A DNA stretch of 14,555 bases, from assembly GCA_020048595.1 (NCBI GenBank), contig JAIFMH010000255.1, forward strand, positions 1 to 14,555, given 5' to 3'. Below, one piece after another: positions 9,288 to 14,555 of the stretch. The first letter of the stretch is position 1. Each line of letters starts with the position of its first letter. The translations under genes and the position numbers were made by a program. Under the pieces are notes generated by a model. It saw only the letters and a list, made by a program, of their open reading frames with translations, made no database searches and had not been told where the DNA came from. Source of the stretch: Bacteroidota bacterium. Its GTDB lineage: Bacteria > Bacteroidota > Bacteroidia > Bacteroidales > UBA4417.

Positions 9288-9295
9288 TAATTTTG
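9288..9295 (+). promoter_or_regulatory. Bacteroidota -7 promoter element for xth
   Basis: TAATTTTG matches the Bacteroidota primary-sigma -7 consensus TAnnTTTG exactly and ends 20 bases before the xth ATG, which would give a short leader. The matching -33 TTTG is not found at the expected distance (only TTTAAA lies there), so the assignment rests on the -7 box alone. Confidence 0.4.
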
Positions 9296-9315
9296 TTTTC
9301 GAAAATATAGCCTTG

Positions 9316-10080
9316 ATGAAGATTATTACTTATAACGTAAATGGAATAAGGGCTGCTATTGGCAGAGGCCTTCTGGAGTGGTTGCAAGTTACTGATCCTG
9401 ATATAGTTTGTCTTCAGGAAATAAAAGCAACACCTGATCAGATTCCCATTGCTGAATTTGTAGCTTTAGGGTATCATACATACTGGTTTCCGGCTGAGAA
9501 AAAGGGATATAGCGGAGTTGCAATACTTTCCAAAATAGAACCCGATAAGGTAGTTTATGGAATGGGTATCGAAAAGTACGATTTTGAGGGACGCTTTCTT
9601 CGTGCTGACTATGGCGATAAAAGCGTGATTTCCGTTTATCATCCTTCAGGCACAACCGGCGATCTGAGGCAGGCATTTAAAATGCAGTGGCTTGCTGATT
9701 TCCAGAACTATATACTGGAGTTAAAAAAAACACGTCCGAACCTTATTATTTCAGGAGATTACAACATTTGCCACAAGGCAATTGATATACATGATCCCAT
9801 CCGTAATGCTACCAGCAGCGGTTTCCTTCCGGAAGAACGCGAATGGGTAACCGGATTCCTGAATTGTGGCTTCATCGATTCATTCAGATACTTTGTAAAA
9901 GAACCTCATCATTACACATGGTGGAGTTATCGTGCCGGGGCCCGGAACAGGAATCTGGGCTGGCGTATTGATTATCATATGGTAAGCGATGAACTTGAAC
10001 AAAACATGCAACGTGCAGTCATTTTACCAATGGCAGTGCATTCTGATCATTGTCCTTCTCTACTGGAAATTACCTTTTAA
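9316..10080 (+). CDS. xth: exodeoxyribonuclease III (AP endonuclease, ExoIII family)
   Basis: A 254-residue protein, the usual length for ExoIII. It should cleave DNA 5' of abasic sites and remove 3'-blocking groups in base-excision repair in the cytoplasm. The endonuclease/exonuclease/phosphatase fold motifs are complete: Asn7 in YNVNGIRAA, metal-binding Glu35 in LQEIK, Tyr108-His109 in SVYHPSG, Asp148 and Asn150 in SGDYNICH, Asp219 in WRIDY, and the Asp244-His245 pair in SDHCP. The ATG at 9316 is chosen over the TTG directly before it because the family starts MKI-x-[ST]-[YWF]-N. A -7 promoter box lies 20 bases upstream. The OmpA-type gene follows after only 38 bases on the same strand, so the two may share a transcript, though no functional link is obvious. 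Confidence 0.96.
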   Translation: MKIITYNVNGIRAAIGRGLLEWLQVTDPDIVCLQEIKATPDQIPIAEFVALGYHTYWFPAEKKGYSGVAILSKIEPDKVVYGMGIEKYDFEGRFLRADYGDKSVISVYHPSGTTGDLRQAFKMQWLADFQNYILELKKTRPNLIISGDYNICHKAIDIHDPIRNATSSGFLPEEREWVTGFLNCGFIDSFRYFVKEPHHYTWWSYRAGARNRNLGWRIDYHMVSDELEQNMQRAVILPMAVHSDHCPSLLEITF

Positions 10081-10118
10081 AGTATTTATAACAATTCAAA
10101 TTTTTAAACTCTATTATA

Positions 10119-11078
10119 ATGAAATATACGGTGTTCGGAAAAGTAAGCAGGTTAATGATCATTGTTCTTTTCGCCGGGGCTATTACATCCTGCGTTTCCA
10201 CAAAGAAATACAATGCTCTAACTGACAGATGCAATGAAGAAAGCGCAACTTTAAACGCGAAAGTTGATGAACTCAGCACCCAGGTGAATGAGCTTTCATC
10301 TGATAATCAGCGGTATAAAAAAGATGTTACTCAACTCAAGGCAGATACTTCACGCCTGGGTTCCATGTTGCGTGTACTTACTGCCGATTATAATGAGCTC
10401 GATCGTTCGCACGAATTGCTTAAAGTGCAGTTTGCAGCAAATTTTGAAGATGCAGCCAAAGGTTTGATGGCATTAAAATCATTACAGGATAGCTTGTTGG
10501 TGCGTGAAGATCGTGTGAAAGCTATGCAGTCCGAACTTGATATAAAAGGCAAAAACCTGGCTGAAGTTCAGGCTGCCTTACGAAGGAATGACTCAATTAC
10601 AAACGCATTGCGCAAAGCAGTTTCTGATGCGCTGATGGGTTTCGAAGGCAAAGGACTTACCGTTCACATGAAAAACGGCAAAGTATACGTTTCGCTCGAT
10701 GAGAAACTGCTTTTTGCTTCAGGTAAATGGAATGTGAGTAAAGATGGTACCACCGCACTTAAGGATCTGGCCATTGTGCTGGAAAAAAATCCTGATATCA
10801 ATGTACTTATCGAAGGCCATACGGATAATGTTCCGTTGAACAGTCAAAACCAGGTTGAAGATAATTGGGACCTTAGCGTGATGCGTGCAACTTCAATCGT
10901 GAAAATACTGCTTGCAAACGGAAAAATAAGTCCTACCCGCCTGGTTGCTTCCGGACGTGGTGAATTCTTGCCTGTTGAGCCCAATACATCAGCAGCAAAC
11001 AAAGCCAAAAACAGAAGGACTGAGATAATCCTCTCGCCTAAACTTGATGAACTTATGCAGATTATTGGAAGCAAATAA
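10119..11078 (+). CDS. OmpA-family peptidoglycan-associated lipoprotein with coiled-coil
   Basis: A 319-residue envelope protein. It begins with a lipoprotein signal (hydrophobic core 12-22, lipobox ITSC with Cys25), so it should be anchored in a membrane, most likely the outer one. Residues about 30-165 are hydrophilic and helical with heptad-like spacing, predicting a coiled-coil rod. The C-terminal OmpA domain covers about 190-306 and carries the peptidoglycan-binding signature: GHTD with Asp236, Arg256 in NWDLSVMRA, the SGRGEF loop, and NRRTEI at 298-303. In OmpA the equivalent Asp and Arg hold the meso-diaminopimelate of peptidoglycan. The protein is expected to tether outer membrane to cell wall. 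It has no N-terminal beta-barrel, so it is not a porin-type OmpA. Pal-like naming is possible but the coiled-coil makes it longer than Pal. Confidence 0.92.
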   Translation: MKYTVFGKVSRLMIIVLFAGAITSCVSTKKYNALTDRCNEESATLNAKVDELSTQVNELSSDNQRYKKDVTQLKADTSRLGSMLRVLTADYNELDRSHELLKVQFAANFEDAAKGLMALKSLQDSLLVREDRVKAMQSELDIKGKNLAEVQAALRRNDSITNALRKAVSDALMGFEGKGLTVHMKNGKVYVSLDEKLLFASGKWNVSKDGTTALKDLAIVLEKNPDINVLIEGHTDNVPLNSQNQVEDNWDLSVMRATSIVKILLANGKISPTRLVASGRGEFLPVEPNTSAANKAKNRRTEIILSPKLDELMQIIGSK

Positions 11079-11100
11079 TCCTTACCATCATTTAAAAGCG

Positions 11101-11108
11101 TAAATTTG
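11101..11108 (+). promoter_or_regulatory. possible -7 promoter element for carA
   Basis: TAAATTTG fits TAnnTTTG exactly, 22 bases after the OmpA-type gene ends. If used, carA would have a leader of about 210 bases containing the hairpin at 11155-11181 and the palindrome at 11241-11256. No -33 TTTG is seen at 19-21 bases upstream. A related copy of the following sequence at 11259-11274 (AAATTTTG then CACTGCAT) misses the consensus by one base. Confidence 0.35.
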
Positions 11109-11154
11109 CACTGCATTGAACAAGCAGGCAGGTATCAGATTTCAAAATAATACG

Positions 11155-11181
11155 GGGATTGTTGATAGTGTCAGCAATCCC
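11155..11181 (+). promoter_or_regulatory. strong stem-loop in the carA leader
   Basis: GGGATTGTTGA (11155-11165) pairs with TCAGCAATCCC (11171-11181) in an 11-bp stem (one G-U pair) closed by the 5-base loop TAGTG. No T-tract follows on the plus strand, so it is not a standard intrinsic terminator for the gene ending at 11078. Its place between that gene and carA suggests an RNA leader structure, an operator, or processing signal. Confidence 0.5.
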
Positions 11182-11240
11182 TGATTGTGTGTAAAAATAA
11201 CAGCCGCGCCAAAAAACAAATAATGTTTGTAAAAGGATGA

Positions 11241-11256
11241 TCAGGCTTAAGCCTGA
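11241..11256. promoter_or_regulatory. perfect 16-bp palindrome upstream of carA
   Basis: TCAGGCTTAAGCCTGA is its own reverse complement over 16 bases and ends 70 bases before the carA ATG. Such symmetry suits a dimeric regulator's operator; as RNA it would make a tight hairpin followed by AAAAAATTTT. A shorter inverted repeat, ACAAA/TTTGT (11216-11230), lies just upstream. Confidence 0.45.
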
Positions 11257-11326
11257 AAAAATTTTGCACTGCATATTTTGAAGCAGAACATCGTTTTTAA
11301 ATTGTATAATATTGAATAACAGTATA

Positions 11327-12403
11327 ATGGCAAAAGAAATCACAGCGAAACTCATCCTTGAAGATGGCACCGTATTTATTGGCAAGTCCTTTGGCTTCGA
11401 AGGATCGGTAGCGGGAGAAGTAGTTTTTAATACTTCCATGACAGGGTATCCCGAAAGCCTAACCGATCCATCGTTTGCAGGTCAGATAATGGTAGCTACT
11501 TATCCGCTTATTGGCAATTACGGTGTTCCTGAAGCTGTGATGGTGGATGGATTACCCGATTTTTTCGAATCGGACCAAATTCAGGTTACGGCTTTGATTG
11601 TTTCTGATTATTCAGAACAATACAGCCACTGGAGTGCAAAACGGAGCCTGGGCGACTGGCTTATGGTGAATAAAATTCCTGGTTTATATGGTATTGATAC
11701 CCGTGAACTAACCAAGATTATCCGCGAAAAAGGTGCTATGATGGGAAAAATTGTTTTCAATAGCATCGATCCCGGATTTCATGATCCGAATAAAGAAAAT
11801 CTGGTTGCCAGTGTAAGTACGGATAAAGTGATTACTTATGGTAACGGTTCAACCCGTATTTTGCTGGTTGATTGCGGAGTTAAATATAACATTATCAGGC
11901 ATTTCCTTAAGCGTGATACAACTGTGATCCGCGTTCCCTGGGATTACGATTATTCAAAAGAAAACTACGACGGATTGTTTATTTCAAATGGACCTGGTAA
12001 TCCTAAAATGTGTGAGACAACTATAAATCATCTGGCTGTTTCTCTCAAACAGGATATCCCCATTTTCGGCATATGCCTGGGTAATCAATTGCTGGCGTTA
12101 GCTTCCGGCGCTGATACCTATAAACTGAAATACGGACATCGCAGTCATAATCAACCCGTATTACAATGCGGAACCAATAAAGCAATGGTGACTTCACAAA
12201 ATCATGGTTTTGCTATTGATAACAAAAGTCTTTCCAGCGATTGGGAACCGTTTTTCGAAAATCTGAACGACGGAACCAACGAAGGGATAAGGCATAAAAC
12301 CCGTCCGGTCTTCTCCGTTCAATTCCATCCCGAAGCTTCCAGCGGGCCAACGGATAGTGAGTATTTATTTGATGATTTCTTGAAGATAGTAAGGAAAAGT
12401 TGA
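11327..12403 (+). CDS. carA: carbamoyl-phosphate synthase small subunit (glutaminase)
   Basis: A 358-residue protein that hydrolyses glutamine and passes ammonia to CarB for carbamoyl phosphate, the precursor of pyrimidines and arginine. The N-terminal CPSase domain (LILEDGTVFIGKSFG, NTSMTGYPE, YGIDTRELTK) is followed by a class I glutamine amidotransferase domain from about 175. The catalytic triad is complete: Cys250 in GICLGNQ, His334 and Glu336 in FHPEASSGP. The ATG at 11327 is chosen; an in-frame TTG five codons upstream is less likely. The C-terminal half (SQNHGFAID, NDGTNEGI, FSVQFHPE) resembles the animal CAD glutaminase domain more than the E. coli enzyme. An asparagine replaces the histidine usual in GICLGHQ. 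Its partner carB does not follow directly: 721 bases with a nuclease-like gene and repeats lie between. Confidence 0.96.
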   Translation: MAKEITAKLILEDGTVFIGKSFGFEGSVAGEVVFNTSMTGYPESLTDPSFAGQIMVATYPLIGNYGVPEAVMVDGLPDFFESDQIQVTALIVSDYSEQYSHWSAKRSLGDWLMVNKIPGLYGIDTRELTKIIREKGAMMGKIVFNSIDPGFHDPNKENLVASVSTDKVITYGNGSTRILLVDCGVKYNIIRHFLKRDTTVIRVPWDYDYSKENYDGLFISNGPGNPKMCETTINHLAVSLKQDIPIFGICLGNQLLALASGADTYKLKYGHRSHNQPVLQCGTNKAMVTSQNHGFAIDNKSLSSDWEPFFENLNDGTNEGIRHKTRPVFSVQFHPEASSGPTDSEYLFDDFLKIVRKS

Positions 12404-12404
12404 T

Positions 12405-12525
12405 AACCACGGAGGCACAGAGGACACGGAGGAACACAGAGAAATGTTTTACATAAATGCCAGTGAAAGTTCTTTTGATTATTTAACCCCTTAGTGATTC
12501 TAAGTGCTCTTAGTGCCTTAGTGGT
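12405..12525. repeat. left imperfect inverted repeat of CACnnAG units
   Basis: The forward arm (12405-12445) starts two bases after the carA stop codon and is built of CACnnAG-type units spaced 8-10 bases apart (CCACGGAGGCACAGAGG...). The reverse arm (12487-12525) ends GTGCCTTAGTGGT, whose reverse complement ACCACTAAGGCAC lines up with the forward arm over about 35 bases; most mismatches are in the nn positions. The loop is about 40 bases. The unit is related to the repeat at 12986-13078. Confidence 0.75.
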
Positions 12526-12552
12526 AAAATAAATATTAAACCAGAAAAGGAT

Positions 12553-12963
12553 ATGCTAACTCAAAAGCTAATTAACGATATTTCATTTAAAATTGTAGGC
12601 TGTGCATTTGAGGTTCATAAACAATTGGGTCCTGGTTTGCTGGAATCTGTTTATCAGGCATGTATGATTGATGAATTAAGGAGAAATCATTTAAATGTTC
12701 ATTCTCAGGTTTTTATCCCTGTTTATTATAAAGGAAACGATCTGGGAGGTCAGCTTAAGTTAGATTTGCTGGTTGAGGATTTAGTTATTGTTGAGCTAAA
12801 AGCAGTTGAAGCTATGATTCCACTATATAAGGCGCAATCGTTATCTTACTTAAAACTTGCGAACAAACCCAAAGGCCTTTTGATAAACTTTCATACCGAA
12901 AATATTGTTAGCCAGTTAGTTCCTTTAGTGACTGAAGAATTTGCTATACTCCCAAAAGAATAA
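12553..12963 (+). CDS. GxxExxY-family protein, PD-(D/E)XK nuclease-like
   Basis: A 136-residue protein of the GxxExxY family (as I recall, TIGR04256/PF13366). The naming motif is Gly28-Leu-Leu-Glu31-Ser-Val-Tyr34, in the segment HKQLGPGLLESVYQ. The PD-(D/E)XK nuclease signature is complete: Asp71 in LDLLV, Glu81-x-Lys83 in VELKAVEA, then Gln95-xxx-Tyr99 in AQSLSYL, which corresponds to the QxxxY motif of RecB/Cas4-like nucleases. No signal peptide or membrane segment is present, so it should be cytoplasmic. The start ATG follows AAAAGGAT closely, an unusually SD-like leader for this window. No biochemical role is firmly known to me for the family. It sits between carA and carB and is bracketed by two related inverted repeats, suggesting it arrived with them. 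Codon use does not look strikingly different from its neighbours by eye. Confidence 0.9.
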   Translation: MLTQKLINDISFKIVGCAFEVHKQLGPGLLESVYQACMIDELRRNHLNVHSQVFIPVYYKGNDLGGQLKLDLLVEDLVIVELKAVEAMIPLYKAQSLSYLKLANKPKGLLINFHTENIVSQLVPLVTEEFAILPKE

Positions 12964-12985
12964 TCATGATTGTTGGAATATCTGG

Positions 12986-13078
12986 AACCACTTAGACACT
13001 AAGAACACGAAGGAACACTAAGAAAATGGAGAAATATTAAGCCTTATTGCATCTTAGTGAACTCAGTGCCTTAGTAGT
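12986..13078. repeat. right imperfect inverted repeat of CACnnAG units
   Basis: The forward arm (12986-13027) reads AACCACTTAGACACTAAG and onward; it matches the left forward arm at 28 of its first 37 positions, and all nine differences fall in the one- to three-base stretches between the conserved CAC and AG doublets. The reverse arm (13053-13078) ends AGTGCCTTAGTAGT and matches the left reverse arm at 21 of 26 positions. The arms pair imperfectly around a loop of about 25 bases. It lies between the GxxExxY stop and carB. Confidence 0.75.
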
Positions 13079-13124
13079 AAAAAATCAAAGTAGGTAAAAT
13101 ACAACATTGCTTAAAAGAATAAAA

Positions 13125-14555
13125 ATGATAAAAATCAAAAAAGTACTTGTCCTCGGTTCAGGAGCACTAAAAATCGGTGAAGCCGGTGAGTTTGATTACA
13201 GCGGATCGCAGGCATTAAAAGCGTTGCGCGAAGAAGGTATATTTACCATCCTGATCAATCCTAATATCGCGACAGTACAAACATCCGAGGGTGTTGCCGA
13301 TAAAATATATTTCCTTCCTGTTACGCCTTTCTTTATCGAAAAAGTAATTGAAAAGGAACGTCCTGAAGGAATTCTGCTTTCATTCGGTGGACAAACTGCC
13401 CTGAACTGCGGAATTGAGCTTTTTAAATCGGGCATCCTCGAAAAATATAATATTAAAGTTTTAGGCACCCCGGTTCAATCAATTATTGATACTGAAGATC
13501 GTCAGATATTTGCAGATAATCTTCGCAAAATCAATATTCTGACCCCGAAAAGTATTGCTGTTACAACTATTGATGATGCACTGAAGGCATCAGAAACACT
13601 GGGATTTCCGATTATCGTAAGAGCCGCATTCACGCTTGGCGGACAAGGTTCCGGGTTTTGTTATAACCGGGACGAACTGTTAAAACTTGCAGGTACAGCA
13701 TTTTCGTATTCGTCGCAAATACTTGTTGAAGAATCCCTGAAGGGCTGGAAAGAAGTTGAATATGAAGTTGTCCGCGATTGCTACGACAATTGCATCACGG
13801 TATGCAACATGGAAAATTTCGATCCGCTTGGAATCCATACCGGCGAAAGTATTGTTGTTGCACCTTCGCAAACGCTTACTAACCGCGAATACCACAAACT
13901 ACGCAGTCTTTCAATCGAAATTGTACGTAATGTTGGTGTTGTAGGCGAATGTAATGTTCAGTATGCTTTGGATCCAAACTCTGAAGATTATCGCGTTATC
14001 GAAGTCAACGCGCGCCTTTCGCGTTCATCTGCATTGGCATCAAAAGCTACAGGATACCCTCTTGCATTTGTGGCAGCCAAACTGGCTTTGGGTTACGGAC
14101 TTCATGAACTTAAAAACTCAGTAACCAAAACAACTACCGCCTTTTTTGAGCCTGCACTCGATTATATCGTTGTTAAAATTCCTCGTTGGGACCTGAATAA
14201 ATTTATCGGAGTTTCGAAGGAAATTGGCTCCAGCATGAAGAGCGTGGGCGAAATTATGGCAATCGGCCGCACTTTCGAAGAAGCTATTCAGAAAGGTTTA
14301 CGCATGGTAGGGCAGGGGACACACGGTTTTGTGGGGAATCATGATATAGAATTTGATGATATTGACCAGGCGCTTTCGGAACCTACCGATATGCGCATCT
14401 ATTCCATTGCCAGTGCATTCGAAGCAGGATATACTGTTGAGCGGATTCATGATCTCACAAAAATTGATAACTGGTTCCTGGTGAAGTTGAAATCTATTTA
14501 CGATCATATGGTTCAGTTGAAAAAACTAAACAAGATCGAAAATATTTCGGCAGAA
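13125..14555 (+). CDS. carB: carbamoyl-phosphate synthase large subunit, 5' part (runs off the window)
   Basis: The first 477 residues of a protein normally about 1070 long; the frame is open to the window end. It makes carbamoyl phosphate from bicarbonate, ATP and CarA-derived ammonia. The pre-ATP-grasp domain begins VLVLGSGALKIGEAGEFDYSG (7-27). The first ATP-grasp domain shows Arg126 in TEDRQ, Arg166 in IVRAAFTLGGQGSG, Glu213 in EYEVVRD, and metal ligands Gln279, Glu293 and Asn295 (VIEVNARLSRSSALASKATG). The start of the oligomerisation domain follows, after about 400. Several segments read like animal CPS1/CAD rather than E. coli CarB: NPNIATVQT, YFLPVTP, GECNVQYAL, EVNARLSRSS, KIPRWDL and GSSMKSVGEIMAIGRTFEE. 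Its ATG at 13125 is preceded by an AT-rich stretch without an SD. Confidence 0.96.
   Translation, partial: MIKIKKVLVLGSGALKIGEAGEFDYSGSQALKALREEGIFTILINPNIATVQTSEGVADKIYFLPVTPFFIEKVIEKERPEGILLSFGGQTALNCGIELFKSGILEKYNIKVLGTPVQSIIDTEDRQIFADNLRKINILTPKSIAVTTIDDALKASETLGFPIIVRAAFTLGGQGSGFCYNRDELLKLAGTAFSYSSQILVEESLKGWKEVEYEVVRDCYDNCITVCNMENFDPLGIHTGESIVVAPSQTLTNREYHKLRSLSIEIVRNVGVVGECNVQYALDPNSEDYRVIEVNARLSRSSALASKATGYPLAFVAAKLALGYGLHELKNSVTKTTTAFFEPALDYIVVKIPRWDLNKFIGVSKEIGSSMKSVGEIMAIGRTFEEAIQKGLRMVGQGTHGFVGNHDIEFDDIDQALSEPTDMRIYSIASAFEAGYTVERIHDLTKIDNWFLVKLKSIYDHMVQLKKLNKIENISAE

Larger units (their letters stand above)
8632..9315. other. gene-free divergent intergenic region
   Basis: This AT-rich stretch separates the minus-strand kinase cluster from the plus-strand xth gene, so it should hold promoters for both. 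I find no convincing gene. A 71-codon open frame at 8797-9012 looks like chance: biased, low-complexity composition and no recognisable motif. Small inverted repeats are present at 8677-8696, 8766-8776 and 8904-8920. A minus-strand TATATTTG (9054 down to 9047) fits the -7 consensus TAnnTTTG, but would give a leader of roughly 400 bases for the kinase gene and has no correctly spaced TTTG upstream. Confidence 0.6.
11105..11274 (+). repeat. duplicated 12-mer TTTGCACTGCAT around the carA leader structures
   Basis: TTTGCACTGCAT occurs at 11105-11116 and again at 11263-11274. Similarity continues loosely downstream (an AAGCAG sequence follows each copy). The two copies bracket the stem-loop and palindrome. 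They may be paired protein-binding sites, alternative promoter-proximal segments or an old short duplication. Confidence 0.45.
12404..13079 (+). mobile_element. putative nuclease-palindrome module inserted between carA and carB
   Basis: The unit is inverted repeat, GxxExxY gene, inverted repeat, about 680 bases in all. carA and carB usually adjoin in operons, so this looks like an insertion. It encodes no transposase, and I see no clear target-site duplication at the ends. Mobility is therefore an inference from the repeat-gene-repeat layout and from the unrelated function of the gene. Confidence 0.45.

Noticed and set aside
12405..13078. CRISPR-like interpretation of the repeated arms around the nuclease-like gene
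   Set aside because: The repeats are imperfect, have no regular unique spacers, and no cas genes are present; Cas4-like motifs alone do not make a CRISPR locus.
12404..13079. Insertion sequence with transposase
   Set aside because: No transposase frame exists in the interval, and no convincing target-site duplication was found at the ends.

Overview
The window reads as chromosomal DNA of a member of the Bacteroidota. It is moderately AT-rich. Starts lack clear Shine-Dalgarno sequences, and matches to the Bacteroidota -7 promoter element (TAnnTTTG) lie just upstream of the exonuclease III gene and in the carA leader. It also carries a very long propeller-type sensor kinase of the kind common in that phylum. 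I cannot place it to genus.

Left half (1-8.7 kb, all minus strand): three large sensor histidine kinases in tandem, in transcription order 5950-8631, 4180-5865 and 172-4044. Their C-terminal transmitter halves (HisKA plus HATPase) are clearly paralogous, but the input halves differ completely. The first has PAS-GAF-PAS-PAS-PAS and is probably cytoplasmic. The second has a membrane-embedded 5TMR-LYT module plus PAS. The third has an exported two-component propeller with a Y_Y_Y domain, one membrane segment and two PAS domains. None has a receiver domain and no response regulator is visible, so phosphotransfer partners must lie elsewhere. A hairpin-rich intergenic repeat with a T-rich tract sits downstream of the last kinase.

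Middle (8.6-11.1 kb): a gene-free divergent region of about 680 bases, then an exonuclease III gene (xth) and, 38 bases on, an OmpA-family lipoprotein that probably anchors the outer membrane to peptidoglycan.

Right part (11.1 kb to the end, plus strand): the carbamoyl-phosphate synthase genes carA and carB (carB cut by the window edge). They make carbamoyl phosphate for pyrimidines and arginine, and their sequence recalls the animal CPS/CAD type. A 248-base leader before carA holds a strong 11-bp hairpin, a perfect 16-bp palindrome and a duplicated 12-mer. carA and carB are separated by 721 bases containing a small GxxExxY-family protein with a complete PD-(D/E)XK nuclease signature, bracketed by two related imperfect inverted repeats built from CACnnAG units. 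This nuclease-plus-palindrome module inside a housekeeping operon is the most interesting item in the window and may be a small mobile or repeat-propagating element.
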